From contig JAHDVF020001468.1 of assembly GCA_022606425.2 (NCBI GenBank), positions 1,798,001 through 1,862,000 on the forward strand: a stretch of 64,000 bases of DNA, given 5' to 3'. Shown here piece after piece: positions 39,335 to 50,024 of the stretch. The number at the start of each line of letters is the position of its first letter. Within the stretch, counting starts at the first letter, position 1. This stretch comes from Lepidostoma basale. Its lineage: Eukaryota > Arthropoda > Insecta > Trichoptera > Lepidostomatidae. The position numbers and the translations under genes were made by a program. The notes beneath the pieces were generated by a model that saw nothing but the letters and a program-made list of their open reading frames with translations, had not been told where the DNA came from and searched no databases.

Positions 39335-40015
39335 TTAACCCTTTCATTACGGCTCGGTCAAATACGAATCGTACCGTCAAATACGCCGCGAATATTTCTA
39401 ACCATTTTTTTGTTGTTGAAAACTTATATTTTAATGATAAATGTACTGACCAGGGCTATTTTGGCATATTATATTTGTTCGGTTATCCTTTAGCTATCAG
39501 ATGATGAATAAAAAAGTACTTTATATATTAACACACATTCATAATTCACTATTTGTTTTCTGTACCAAAAATAATAGAAATTATTAAAAAATATTCAGAA
39601 TAGAATTTATCACAATTTATAATAAATAACAGATAATACAACGAAACGTCGAAAATTAAATGCGAGCGCGACGCAGGACAAACGAATATATTGTAGTATA
39701 ATGGCTGCCGATGGGATACTTCGCGGATGTGATTTACCGACAGCGCGCATGTAAACCGTAATTATGACGAAGTAAAACATATTTAATTTATTATCTTTAC
39801 AGATTTCTGTAAAGGATAGATGTAGGTAAGTATTGTAGTAGTTTGTGGTTCCAAATTCTTACAATAAATGTCACTACGAGTACTGCAAAGTCGCAAAACG
39901 ATAACGGCTACCGATGTTAACGGTTAGGAAATCTTACACGTGATATGTCGGCTACCGATGTGAATGGGTTAATGACTTTCATTCGCATTGTATTCATGGG
40001 GGGGAGATTCTTTGA
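39055..40015 (-). mobile_element. GTTA-type LINE copy, split by a TTAA element
   Basis: ATCACGCCGTCTCTCCGAAG to AAACCATC at 39334, then TTAA. It resumes at 39969 as TTAATGACTTTCATTCGCAT. Removing 39339-39972 restores the family sequence CATCTTAATGAC. Confidence 0.8.
39335..39972. mobile_element. TTAA-bounded piggyBac-like element inserted in a LINE
   Basis: TTAA at 39335-39338 and 39969-39972, with ends CCCTTTCATTACGG and, inward, CCCATTCACATCGG. The TTAA belongs to the interrupted LINE (CATCTTAATGAC), so insertion and duplication are exact. The interior has a repeated CGGCTACCGATGT (39905 and 39948). No transposase frame. Confidence 0.85.
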
Positions 40016-40590
40016 AAACAAAGATGAATATGTCAGTGATTCGATCAAGATATTATATTCGAAGCTTTAATGGGGAAAGTTTCTAATCCAGCGCCAGGGA
40101 CGTTTCGTGATAAATTGTTAGATTTTTTGTAAATATATTCAGCGATGGGCACCCCTACAGGAAGCGGCAACACGCGTTCGTCTATAAATAGAGCGAGTAA
40201 TGCACCCTGCAGGCGGGAGAAATGCAGTCGGCAGCGCTGACGTGTGTCTGGTCTATAAGTGAGACACTAATTACATCGGGCATCCTCACAGCGTCAAGCG
40301 CGACGAATCTACGAAGTTCAAAGCCAAAAGTATACACTAATTAATTTTATTATGCATTTATATAAATACGAGATGACAATTTCACATTAGGTTTGAATGA
40401 GACAAGAAATGCGACAATTTCATCATATGATTACTCTTGATTGAATTAATAAAAAACGATATCTTACGAAATTGCTGTTTTTTTTATTATATATAAATAT
40501 ATTTAGTTTTAAAAACACAGGTCGTGTATGTATACTACTTAAAAATATATTAATGATTATTTTTAAAATTTAATATTGACAATAAAAACC
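40015..40590. other. No gene seen; possible core promoter near 40182
   Basis: A GC-richer island (40140-40330) with TCTATAAATAGAGCG, a TATA-box match on the plus strand at about 40182. No exon could be assigned downstream; a GTATAC donor-like site is at 40331. Not clearly linked to either gene. Confidence 0.3.
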
Positions 40591-40965
40591 GACCTTCATG
40601 GAAAAGTGGTAAGTTCCATACCGTAAGTCCCGGGTTCAATTCCCGACGATGGCAGTGTGATTGTCACATTGTCTTTGGTCTGGTGTAGAATTCATGTGAC
40701 AATAAAATGGCGATAGATTAGCTAAAATGGCGATAGATAAGAATTCACGTGACAATAAAATGGCGATAGATTAGCTACCTATCACATGTCATGAGAATCA
40801 ATATAATAGCTAAAATAAATTGTATACAGTAATTGGGTTCAAACGACCTGTTGTATACATAAAAAAAGCGATAGACTAGCTACTCGTATCTACCATCACA
40901 AGAATCAATAGCTAAACAATTGTATACAGTAATTGAGTTCAAATAATCTTTTGTATACACAAATG
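40591..40965 (+). mobile_element. tRNA-derived SINE with partial internal duplication
   Basis: GACCTTCATGGAAAAGTGGT (A-box region), CCGGGTTCAATTCCCGACGA (B box), TGTGATTGTCACATTGTCTT and the 3' part to GACCTGTTGTATACATAAAA. AATGGCGATAGATTAGCTA is repeated three times (40705-40775), and a second partial 3' end follows at 40865-40965. Confidence 0.8.
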
Positions 40966-41050
40966 TGGAAATCAACGGGAAACAACCGCATTAAATGCCC
41001 AATGGCATCCCAAGAACCAGAAAAAAATTACACTTCGACGAATTTTATAT

Positions 41051-41250
41051 GAATTAAAACACTTTTTTTTCTTCCACTTTTGAGTTTATTTTTCTCGACA
41101 TGTTTCGAAGGCTTTACACCTTCATCATCGGGAGAACGATATAAACTCATATGAGTTTATATTGTTCTCCCGATGATGAAGGTGTAAAGCCTTCGAAACA
41201 TGTCGAGAAAAATAAACTCAAAAGTGGCAAAAAAACGGTGTTTTAATTCA
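41051..41250. mobile_element. Foldback family 2: 200-bp palindrome with no spacer
   Basis: Centre at 41150/41151 (ACTCATATGAGT). Left arm CTCGACATGTTTCGAAGGCT, right arm AGCCTTCGAAACATGTCGAG, extending outward to GAATTAAAACAC / GTGTTTTAATTC. The arms are nearly identical, so the structure is young or maintained. No coding capacity. Confidence 0.9.
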
Positions 41251-41579
41251 TACAAAAATCGTCATTATGGAATTCCACAGTGTTAACGCCTAAGTTTATC
41301 TAAAATTTTACATTTTACTGCAAACCAATCCCTAGGAATGAAACAAAAATAATTATATGTAATAAGTTATAATAGTATATTAACGTGGTGACTATTTTAA
41401 GAGATATCACAAATTTCAAATACGTGTACTTTGTAATTGAGCAGAGATGTTATTCAACTATTTACCTCAATAAAAATAAGAAAAACTGCATATTAGGGGC
41501 ATATTATGCGCAGCCCGAAGATTTATTTATTGCAGCTGATAATTAAGAGAAAGATCGAGGGAAGAAGAGGCATGAGAAG

Positions 41580-41900
41580 CAGAAGAATGTCATTTATTTA
41601 TTTATTTTTATTATACACAAAACGGTTTAACAAAAAATAACGATATGAAACTAAAAAATAATATATTTCAGAAGGATCCCAAATAATGTCGACGTCAGTG
41701 AGGCAGTACTCTTTCTAGAATTTATAATATATTTTTGCCTCACTGACACTAAAATAACCAAATCAGAGACGATTAGATTCAACATATTGCTCTTCCTACT
41801 GGCACCACCAAAGGCAGGTTGGTTCTGCGTGACGGAGCAAAGAACAATGACTGGGAGCATTACTGCTAGCATGACTGGGATATATCAGATAATGGATAGA
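41580..41900 (-). mobile_element. Retroposon fragment with internal hairpin
   Basis: CGTCAGTGAGGCAGTACTCT and, 45 bases on, TTGCCTCACTGACACT form a hairpin. ATATTGCTCTTCCTACTGGC is shared with the GATTT-tailed family. An inverse copy lies at 49135-49275. Confidence 0.6.
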
Positions 41901-41904
41901 ATTG

Positions 41905-42610
41905 GTGACTGTGGGCATTCTCATCATACACGCTTCGAAAGAGATGAGTAAAATAGAGCAAGTGGCCGCACACATCCAGTATAAAGTAATATCTACTATG
42001 CAGACAGAAAAGAAAGAAGAAGTTATTCAATATTATGATTTTTGCTAGTAATTAAATAATTCAAAAATCAATATTTATAAATAAAATACACATCGGAACA
42101 TCGTTTGATGTAAATCTTTGATATTTTAATATAAATATTATTACATTGGTTGTAAAAAAATAATGACGTATGCTGAGAGTTTCAGAGGAATTCAAGGCGT
42201 TTCCTCATACATCGAAACGTGTTAACAATTTATAGGGCAGGGCAGTCTGACTTCCCGGCGGGTCAGCTTCGCGTCAGACTGCGCAAAGAGTTGCATCAGA
42301 AGGACGCGGACAAAAAATAGAATCAAATGACTTTTTTCGATGTGAAAGATGCCAAAATTTTTCTAAAATCGTTTTTCCGAAACATAAACAAAATCAGCTG
42401 CCAACGGGAACCCGAATACACCAGCGGGATTACGTATTCGCTTTCATAAGAAATTTTATTGAAATTTCAAGGCTAATATATTTGTACTCTTTGAATGGAA
42501 TCACCAATTTGGTTTGAATGGTAATTAAATCTTGATGCTTATATGATCAATACATAACTTTAAATAAAATATATTTTTCCAATTGCAAATAACTGTCATT
42601 GTTTAAAAAT
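41905..42610. other. No gene seen
   Basis: 42235-42320 is GC-richer (CTTCCCGGCGGGTCAGCTTC) but no exon-like frame was found. It contains ATCGAAACGTGTTAACAATT, a foldback-type motif fragment. Confidence 0.45.
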
Positions 42611-42711
42611 TTGATTAACCTTTAATTAGTGACGTGGGTGTCCCACAGACGGCGCGTTCACAAATTTGTTCCTTATTTCATTGTAATAAGTAATTTATAT
42701 AATAATATACA

Positions 42712-43308
42712 TACCTGGGACACAATATTCGATTGGGCCGAGATAACCAAACCGCAGAGCTAAAAAGAAGAATTGGACTAAGCTGGGCAGTTTTCGGAAA
42801 CATGAGTTACAACCTTAAAAACCGGAAAATACCGATCAACCTGAAACGAAAAGTCTATGAAGCCTGCGTTCTGCCAGTTGGTACTTATGGTCTTGAAACT
42901 GTAACATTGTCCAAACAAAGTGCCGAGAAACTACGGGTGACCCAAAGAGCTATGGAAAGAGCCATGTTAGGAATAAGCCTAAGAGACAGAGTCAGAAACG
43001 ATACGGTGAGAGAAAAAACAAAGGTCACTGACATCATCCACCGGGTAGCGACTCTAAAATGGCAACGAGCAGGTCACGTAGCAAGAAGCTCAGATGAAAA
43101 GTGGACAAGAAAAGTGCTGACTTGGAGACCGTGGACGGCGAAGAGAAGTGCAGGGCGACCGCAACTACGGTGGAATGATGATCTGAACAGATACGTCGGA
43201 ATAACCTGGATGCAGTTTGCACAGGACAGAGTGACATGGAAGCGAATGGAGGAGGCCTTTGTCCAGGAGTGGACGGGAATAGGCTGAGGAAGAAGAAGAA
43301 GAAGTAAT
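42712..43308 (+). mobile_element. RT-family C-terminal fragment (YLGHNI type) with GAAGAA tail
   Basis: Open frame from YLGHNIRLGRDNQTAELKRR, then RRIGLSWAVFGNM, KVYEACVLPVGTYGLETVTL, GISLRDRVRNDTVREKTKVT and SAGRPQLRWNDDLNRYVGIT to a TGA at 43285. It is followed by GGAAGAAGAAGAAGAAG. This is the thumb/C-terminal part of a non-LTR retrotransposon ORF2; the palm is missing. The frame is intact over about 190 codons. Confidence 0.85.
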
Positions 43309-43372
43309 TTACCCCCGCACGCCCCGCTAGCTTCGCGGTTTGTGATTCCGAACGGAAATTGTAAAAAAAAAA

Positions 43373-43492
43373 TGCAAGATATGTCCATCGCGACTCAAGA
43401 GGTGTACTAACTACACACGTGGAACATGTCGCAAGCCTATATGTCTCGGGTGTTCTAAAATTATTTGCGTTGAATGCGCTGAAACTACTTAA
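43373..43492 (+). pseudogene. piggyBac transposase C-terminal Cys-rich domain remnant
   Basis: Reads CKICPSRLKRCTNYTRGTCR then KPICLGCSKIICVECAETT and a TAA stop. The spaced Cys pairs (CxxC, TCRKPxCxxC, CxxC) are those of the zinc-binding Cys-rich domain at the C-terminus of piggyBac transposases, which binds the element ends. Its position just inside the right TTAA end is as in autonomous piggyBac. The DDD catalytic domain is not present. Confidence 0.8.
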
Positions 43493-44019
43493 ATTTCAGA
43501 CTGATACATTTTTTGCTAATATTAGTTTATTTGTCATAAATACATTTTATTATATTTTTAAGTAAAAAAGTTCCTAAATAATGTTAAAAAAATAGTTTAT
43601 AATACGAGTCTCAATTGTAAGACTGTTATTTCATACGGCTTTAAAAAGTGCCAAATAAATGTTGATTTTCAATATATTTTGTTTTATTTTTTTTATTCAT
43701 CTTGTTACTAAATAGTGTTCATATATGTAATAATCTTCTGTACATGTTTTCATATTAAAATTATATTAAACAATAGCTACTATTACATACCGTCTGTGAG
43801 TCGTCACATCACTATTGATGACCTGAACTAACCACGTCACTACTCAAAGGTTAAAGATAGTTTTTTTTTTAGTAAAACCAATGTTTAATTTTGTCGCCGA
43901 CCGATCTATACGTATCTTATCATTAATATTGAAAGTTGTCGGCAGTAGAAGTAGTGCAAAAATGTAAAATGATTGAACTGTTTACAAAATTTTAACAGTG
44001 GTTAAAACAAAAACTATAT

Positions 44020-44495
44020 GAAGCAAGGATCTTGCATGGGTTGCTTTTGGTAAACTGTCCTATACACTCAAGTCCAAGCGATTCGCGAACCACCTGAAGA
44101 AAAATATATTTGACGTATGCATTCTCCCAGTACTGACGGACGGCTTTGAAACAATCACGTTCACAAAACGAAAAGTACAAAAACTCCCGAGTGACTCAGC
44201 TAGCAATGGAGAGGAGGATGTTAGACATCAGTGTGGAAGACAGGAAACGAAATAAGTGGATCAGAGAAAGGACTAAAGTTGCCGATGCAGCGTGCAAAAT
44301 AGCTTAAGTGGAATTGGGCCGGTCATATAATGAGGACAACGGATGATCGGTGGACCAAATGTACCCCGGAGTAGCGGCCGAGAACCGGTCACAGAAACCC
44401 GAGTAAACCACAATCAAGATAGTCTGAAAACATCAAAAGGGTGGCAGGAGGTCAATGGCACATAATGGCGAGGGATAGAGTTAGATGATGATGAT
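44020..44495 (+). mobile_element. Relic of RT family with GAT tail
   Basis: Decayed frames with FDVCILPVLTDGFETITFTK and MERRMLDISVEDRKRNKWIR resemble the 42712 fragment. The 3' end is AGATGATGATGATAT. Stops and shifts throughout. Confidence 0.7.
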
Positions 44496-44499
44496 ATAA

Positions 44500-44830
44500 A
44501 GCAAAGTGAAACGTATAATATAGTACATACCGCCTTTGCAGTGTAACCTATACAATGGAAACACATTAATTATGCAAACTAATATTATAGTACGTAGAAA
44601 TTATACCCCCTGAATGATTAATGAAGCATTGTATGATGAAACTGGATGCATTTTTATACCAAGCGACAGTAATAACACTTGATCATGAAATGCACTGTAC
44701 GTTACACCTACACTACGTAGTAAACAAAAGATTTCCTTAACGCCCTACGACCTGCCGATCGTATTTCGTTCGTTCAAAGATTCCCAAATATACGAAACGT
44801 TTTTTACAAAAGTGAAATCACGATGATGAC
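44500..44830. other. No gene seen
   Basis: AT-rich spacer between two RT relics. Confidence 0.45.
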
Positions 44831-44832
44831 AA

Positions 44833-45682
44833 GGAGACAGTCTAAGCCCATTTCTCTTCAATCTGATGATGGACGAACTTGTAGAGGAGACCCAATCGCT
44901 ACAACTGGGATATAGGATGGGAGATAAAATTGTCAAAGTGGTATGTTATGCATACGATGCTATAATCATAGCTGAAAACAATAACAAGTTACAAAAAATG
45001 CTAGACAGACTACATCACGCTTGTAAGAAATGCAGCATGACGATTTCTATCGAAAAGACAAAACTTTTTCCAAAACACCCAAAACATGTAACCTGGTTAT
45101 AGAAAATCAACCCATAGAACAGGTCAGGACCTTCGAGTATCTAGGCATAGACCTGGTGGGAGGAGCTGATCTGTAAGAAATACAAGCCCAAGTAAACAAG
45201 GCAGCTGCAATCTCTGGCGCTCTAATATCCAAAATATGGAAAAACAAAGACGTGGCCATTAGTAAGATGAGAATTTATAAAGCATGCGTAAGACAAATAA
45301 TAACATATGGCGCGAAGCAAGGGCAGACACAGTAAGGACCAAACAAGTTTTGAGGACTTCCGAGATGAAGACACCGAGGACGATAGCAGGCAAGACACTG
45401 AGAGATCGCGTGAGGAACACCAAAATAATATATATATGTGAGGTTGAGGATATTATAAGATGGAGCAGACAGCGAAAAAGGGTCTGGTACAGTCATGTTC
45501 AAATAATGGACACCACCAGACTCCCCTATATTACATTGCATAATCAGCCTCATGGGACTCGTCCTCGTGGAAGACCTCCTAAAAGGTGGAAGGACAGCTG
45601 GGAGTCTACCTCACAGGAGGAGCAACACTCTGGAGAACAGACCACATAGGTCTACAACAAGGAAGAAGAAGAAATCACGATA
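44833..45682 (+). mobile_element. AAG-tailed RT family, frameshifted copy with YAYD in place of YADD
   Basis: [38 protein letters not shown] (catalytic YADD changed to YAYD), then after frameshifts FEYLGIDLVGG, RIYKACVRQIITYGA and [20 protein letters not shown]. It ends GRPPKRWKDSWESTSQEEQ and a GGAAGAAGAAGAAA tail. At least two frameshifts and one internal stop. Confidence 0.85.
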
Positions 45683-45689
45683 CACAAAT

Positions 45690-46530
45690 AAAGATATTAC
45701 AATTAGATATTACAATAAACGAAATGATTGGTACAGGGGCAACACATAAAAATGTTTTGATTGTCTCCGGTGTTCAGTTTAACTAGTTAAAAGTTAAATA
45801 AAGGTTTAAATAAAAAACAGTATGTAAGATAGAAAATATTAAATATTTATTCTGCCGACACAAACGAAATATAATATAATATGTTAGAATATGCATTCAC
45901 TAATTAAATAATAATTTATTTAAAAAATATATACATATTACATACACAAAATATTTACATGAATTTTGAAAAACACATCAACATGTTCAGAAGCCAAAAT
46001 CTACAAAAGAATTAAAAGTATTCGTCTCTTCGAAATTCAGTAGTTTGATTGCTCTTTCGATTAGATAGATGTCACTCGTGTATATTATAATGAATTGATC
46101 AAGTAATTTGTTAAATATAAAATAGTGGTATCATACATTTTTTTTACGTCGAATATAATATAAAAAAAAGGTTTCAGAATTTAAAAATTATTTTTTAAAT
46201 TCTGCAACATATTGGGAAGGTTAATTCCCTGTTATACACCGACGTTATATGAAAGCGAGGGAAAGCTATCGAATATCTGATATGCAACGCTAACTCATTA
46301 TAGTGCCTTTCGTTCCAGGAGGATCCACGACAGACATGACTTTCATTAATCCATGACATTCATTAATATTTGATAAGACGGCAGTATATTTATAATACAC
46401 ATAAAGGTTCATTAGACTGCACATACTAATGCATTTATCGATAAAAGGGTCAACTCTACACTTATTCACACATAAAAATAATTACGAGTAAAGCTATTTT
46501 CTATACTACTAGAATTTTTCATATTACTTA
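45690..46530. other. No gene seen
   Basis: AT-rich, no recognised repeats. Confidence 0.5.
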
Positions 46531-46534
46531 GATC

Positions 46535-47010
46535 ATTTGTATTAATTTGATATGCGAAAGAAATCCATCCAGGCAGAGAGGATATAGGACCAGATTTTTC
46601 CATCTTGATAGATAAAAATAATTAAGGTAAATTTGTTTAAAAAATTAACAATCTTTATTGATCCTTGCAAATCAATTTCATCGCCTTCAAAGTACTCCTC
46701 GAAACGGTCAAAGAAGTATTTTTCCGGAATAGCCTTCAATAGGTTTTTCGATTCGCCTTTTGTCTCCTCAATCGAATTGAGACGGTGTCCCCGGAGCGGT
46801 CTTTTGATTTTTTTTAACAGCCAGAAGTCGCACGGTGCTAAATCAGACGAATACGGTGGTTGTGGTTTGATGTGGATCGAGTTTTTGGCGAAATGTTCTC
46901 GAAGAACCAACGCAGTGTGGGATGGTGCATAATCGTGATGCAAATACCAAGAGTGGTCTGCCCATAATTCTGGCCAATTGAGGCGAATAGTTTCACGCAA
47001 ACGACGCATA
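46535..47010 (-). mobile_element. Mariner-family transposase C-terminal fragment
   Basis: Minus-strand frame 46542-47009: MRRLRETIRLNWPELWADHS, WYLHHDYAPSHTALVLREHF, PPYSSDLAPCDFWLLKKIKR and EKYFFDRFEEYF. Second and third catalytic Asp are present with DD34D spacing, but HHDN has become HHDY. The N-terminal two thirds and the left end are missing. A different lineage from the 53958 and 36976 elements. Confidence 0.8.
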
Positions 47011-47211
47011 ACACTTAAAATATAATCTTTGTTAACAGTTCATATAAAAAAAATCATGATTTCAAAGTACCCGCAAAATTTTTAATGAAATATTCACCTT
47101 ATTTTTTTTTCACAGTTTATATGTCACAGTTTATATTATTTTTTATCACAGTTTTTATGCCCAATACAGTGATTCTTTTTGCTGTAATATTATTATTATT
47201 TTTTTTTTTTA

Positions 47212-47439
47212 TGTATACAACAGGTCGTTTGAACCCAATTACTGCATACAATTTATTTTTTAACTATTATATTGATTCTTGTGACATGTGATAGGTAGCC
47301 AATTTATCGCCATTTTATTGTCACGTGAATTCTACACCAGACCAAAGACAGCGTGACAATCACACTGCCATCGCCGGGAATCGAACCCGGGACCTTCTGT
47401 ATGGATGTCAGAGTTCTTACCACTCTGCCACGAAGGTCG
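47212..47439 (-). mobile_element. tRNA-derived SINE, near-complete copy
   Basis: On the minus strand: CGACCTTCGTGGCAGAGTGG (A box), GGTCCCGGGTTCGATTCCCG (B box), GCGATGGCAGTGTGATTGTC, then the AT-rich body and CGACCTGTTGTATAC 3' end with a poly(A)-like run. The best copy for defining the head. Confidence 0.85.
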
Positions 47440-47444
47440 TCATT

Positions 47445-48030
47445 AAGTTTATAATCATTATATTCAGATGAATAATTTATTTATATGTTTAAGAAGTCAA
47501 CCAATATCAGACAATGCCCCCACATAATCTGAGATGGAGAGACGGTGAAGAAAAATTTACAGGCGAACAACAATGTAACTTACAGGCAATTGTTCTTAAG
47601 GATATTATTTATGAATACCACGTTTCGGTTGACAACTGAGGCGTGGACACATTGAATTCATAAAATATTAAGTAATGTAATAAAATGAACAGATTCATTT
47701 TATGAATCACTGTTTGAAAGGTACTGAAATCGTTTCAAACGGTTTGTAAGACTGATTGGTTCAAATTGAAGCAAGTGAATCTTCACATATTGTTGCGATA
47801 TTCATGTCACTAAGTGGGATCTATGAAGAATCGGGATCCCGAACAGGGCTTACTCCAACATGGAACGGAATATATCTTCTAAAATGTATTGCTCACTGAT
47901 ATAATACCTTAAATCGAAAAAAAAAACTATAGCTCAATCTAGTAGAAAACATATTCAATTAATTTATTTCCATAGGTTATTGAATTGAAAATTTTACACC
48001 ACTTCTAAACACGAGTAGGTATGTCTAAAA
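47445..48030. other. No gene seen
   Basis: No recognised repeat or exon-like frame. Confidence 0.5.
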
Positions 48031-48032
48031 TA

Positions 48033-48538
48033 CGAGGTGTCTCAAAAGAGAGTTTATATTTAGCGGATCGATTAAAAAAAAGTACACAACTTGGGAATTA
48101 ATTTCTTAAAAATAATATCGTCCAAATGTAAATCCTCGTGTTCGCGGCACTCATTTACTCGAACAGTAAAATTTCTTATGAAAGCTCGGCAGGTAGACTC
48201 CGCGATGGCTGCCATTTCGTGACGAATACTTTCTTTCAAATGCGCCAGGGAAGTCGGTTTATTGGCGTAAACTATAGATTTGAGATAACCCTTCAGGAAA
48301 AAGTCCAAAAGAGTTAAATCAGAACTGCGTGGAGGCCAATTTATGTCACCTCTCCTGGAGATCAATTTGCCAGGGAAATTTTCAACTCGTAGCAGAAACG
48401 TATTGGACGTGTGTGACGTTGGAACCATATTCTTTGGTTTAAGCCAGGAAAGTATTGCAATGCAGGCGACAAGAAGTCGTCAACTATCTTCACATAACGT
48501 TTTGAATTCAAACATATACATTATTTTGAGACACCTTG
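48033..48538 (-). mobile_element. Internally deleted mariner-superfamily element with C-terminal transposase remnant
   Basis: TA-flanked ends CGAGGTGTCTCAAAA and, from the right inward, CAAGGTGTCTCAAAATAATG. The minus-strand frame 48072-48428 encodes FPGKLISRRGDINWPPRSSD, LTLLDFFLKGYLKSIVYANK and a C-terminal helical tail, the DDE-end signature (INWPPRSxDLTPLDFFLWG) of one mariner-like group. The N-terminal and first catalytic parts are deleted; total length 506 bases. Confidence 0.85.
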
Positions 48539-48544
48539 TAGTAA

Positions 48545-48890
48545 AAACTTTAACATGGACGACCTTTAAAATGTGATCAATATGGTCATGCTGTATTCCT
48601 TGGTCTTCCTTAACTCCGCACTGCAATTATATCGGTAACGTAGACTTCTTTAACTATTAATTATTCAACCATTCGTTCCACGAGTCCAAACCAAAGCGGT
48701 AATTCTTTCATAATTATACTTTCTTCCGCTCTACATTCCTTCCTGATAGCAGTATTCAAAATTCTGTCATACATAGTTTTACACACATTCGTCTAAATGA
48801 CCTCATACCTAACCCGTTTATTCTGCTAACATCCTTATTCTGTCGGTGCCATGCTTCGCTTCCATTGTAAACGATCATTTTCTTTATTCA
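48545..48890 (-). mobile_element. GTTA-type LINE fragment, decayed
   Basis: ACCTTTAAAATGTGATCAAT, CATTCCTTCCTGATAGCAGT and TCTGTCGGTGCCATGCTTCG. Starts right at the mariner-like element and ends at the RT fragment at 48895. Confidence 0.65.
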
Positions 48891-48894
48891 TCGT

Positions 48895-49070
48895 TTCATT
48901 CACCAATAATAACATATGGCGTCGAAGCAAGGGCAGACACAGTAAGGACCAAACAAGTTTTGAGGACTTCCGAAATGAAGACACTGAGGACGATAGCAGG
49001 CAAGACACTGAGGGATCGCGTGAGGAACACCAGAATAAGAGAGATATGTGAGATTGAGGATATTATAACC
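48895..49070 (+). mobile_element. AAG-tailed RT family, short internal fragment
   Basis: ATGGCGTCGAAGCAAGGGCA to GATATGTGAGATTGAGGATA, over 90 percent identical by eye to 45305-45455 (VEARADTVRTKQVLRTSEMK). Confidence 0.8.
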
Positions 49071-49134
49071 ATTGTCACGTCACTGACCATTCAAAATACA
49101 AATTTAGTAATACACGTTTATCTCTTTCATTTAA

Positions 49135-49680
49135 TACCTTTGGTGATGCCAGTAGGGAGAGCAATTCGGACTATGAATTTAATCGTCTCGGATTTGGAAA
49201 TTTTTAGTGTCAGTGAGGCAGTAGTGTTCATAAAAAATATATTACCAATTCTGGAAAGAGTGCTGCCTCACTGACGTTTTCAAATCAAATCAAATCAAAT
49301 CAAATGAGTTTATTTCATCAACAGGCATTACAAAATTAAAATTTTAAGGCATCTATTGAGAACAGGTAAAATAATATATTGTGTATAGTATACTACCAGA
49401 AACGCATGAGAGATGTTTCAACATTAGGAAGACAGGATACTCTCCAGAATTAAGAGTATTTGCCTTCTGAACGTACTTTCACTAATATGAAAGACGTCGA
49501 TCTCCGAAGAGACCGCGTTCAGCAGATTAATTGCTCTTCCCACCGGTGTCACCAGAGATTTTGGATCCTTTTGAGATACTTGTATGTTATTTCTTAGTTT
49601 CATAGTGTCGAAATGAGTCGCATATAAATCTCGTGAGAAAAAAAAAGTACGATAATTTCGATTCGTAAGCAAGAGCGCCC
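49135..49680. mobile_element. GATTT-tailed retroposon pair meeting tail to tail
   Basis: 49135-49275 (plus) carries the GTCAGTGAGGCAGT hairpin. 49286-49680 (minus) has AATAAACTCATTTGATTTGA as its 3' end, a poly(A)-signal-like hexamer followed by GATTT pentamers (AAATC on plus at 49281-49305). The minus copy is the longest of the family, including GAGATCGACGTCTTTCATAT. Confidence 0.65.
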
Positions 49681-49689
49681 AAACGAAGG

Positions 49690-50020
49690 TTCATTACATG
49701 GTTAATATTTTTAAACCGCTTATCTTGGGAAAATGACAGGTGGGTTATTAGTTGTAAATAGTTGGAACGCCCACCTCAAAGACATGACGTTCTTTCACGG
49801 TTTGGTGATGACTTGGCCACGCCGGAAATCTTTTTGTAGTGTGAAGTTGTGGAAATTAAAAGCGTGTAACGGGAGCGGGAATTGTGTTCAGAATTAAAAT
49901 ATGTGTCAAGTTCCGACATTCACAAATTTGTTTGTGAAAATTCCGTGGGTTCTGGCAATTGGGTTAGGAAACCAGACTCACAGTCTAACAATACGCATGA
50001 TTCGAGGTAAATTAATATAT
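49690..50020. other. No gene seen
   Basis: Moderate GC; no recognised repeat or splice-supported frame. Confidence 0.45.
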
Positions 50021-50024
50021 AAGT

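Larger units (their letters stand above)
42615..43854 (+). mobile_element. piggyBac-like element with transposase Cys-rich domain remnant and nested RT fragment
   Basis: TTAA at 42615-42618 and 43851-43854. The ends are CCTTTAATTAGTGACGTGGG and, inward, CCTTTGAGTAGTGACGTGGT. Near the 3' side, 43373-43492 encodes a Cys-rich end. The body of the transposase is missing, replaced or interrupted by a non-LTR RT fragment (42712-43308). Confidence 0.85.

Noticed and set aside
41051..41250. CRISPR-like or prokaryotic repeat structure
   Set aside because: Palindromes here are dispersed foldback elements; there are no regular spacers or cas genes, and the DNA is animal.
47380..47439. Functional tRNA gene
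   Set aside because: Only A- and B-box-like segments at the head of a repeated SINE; no complete cloverleaf with a proper acceptor stem is evident.
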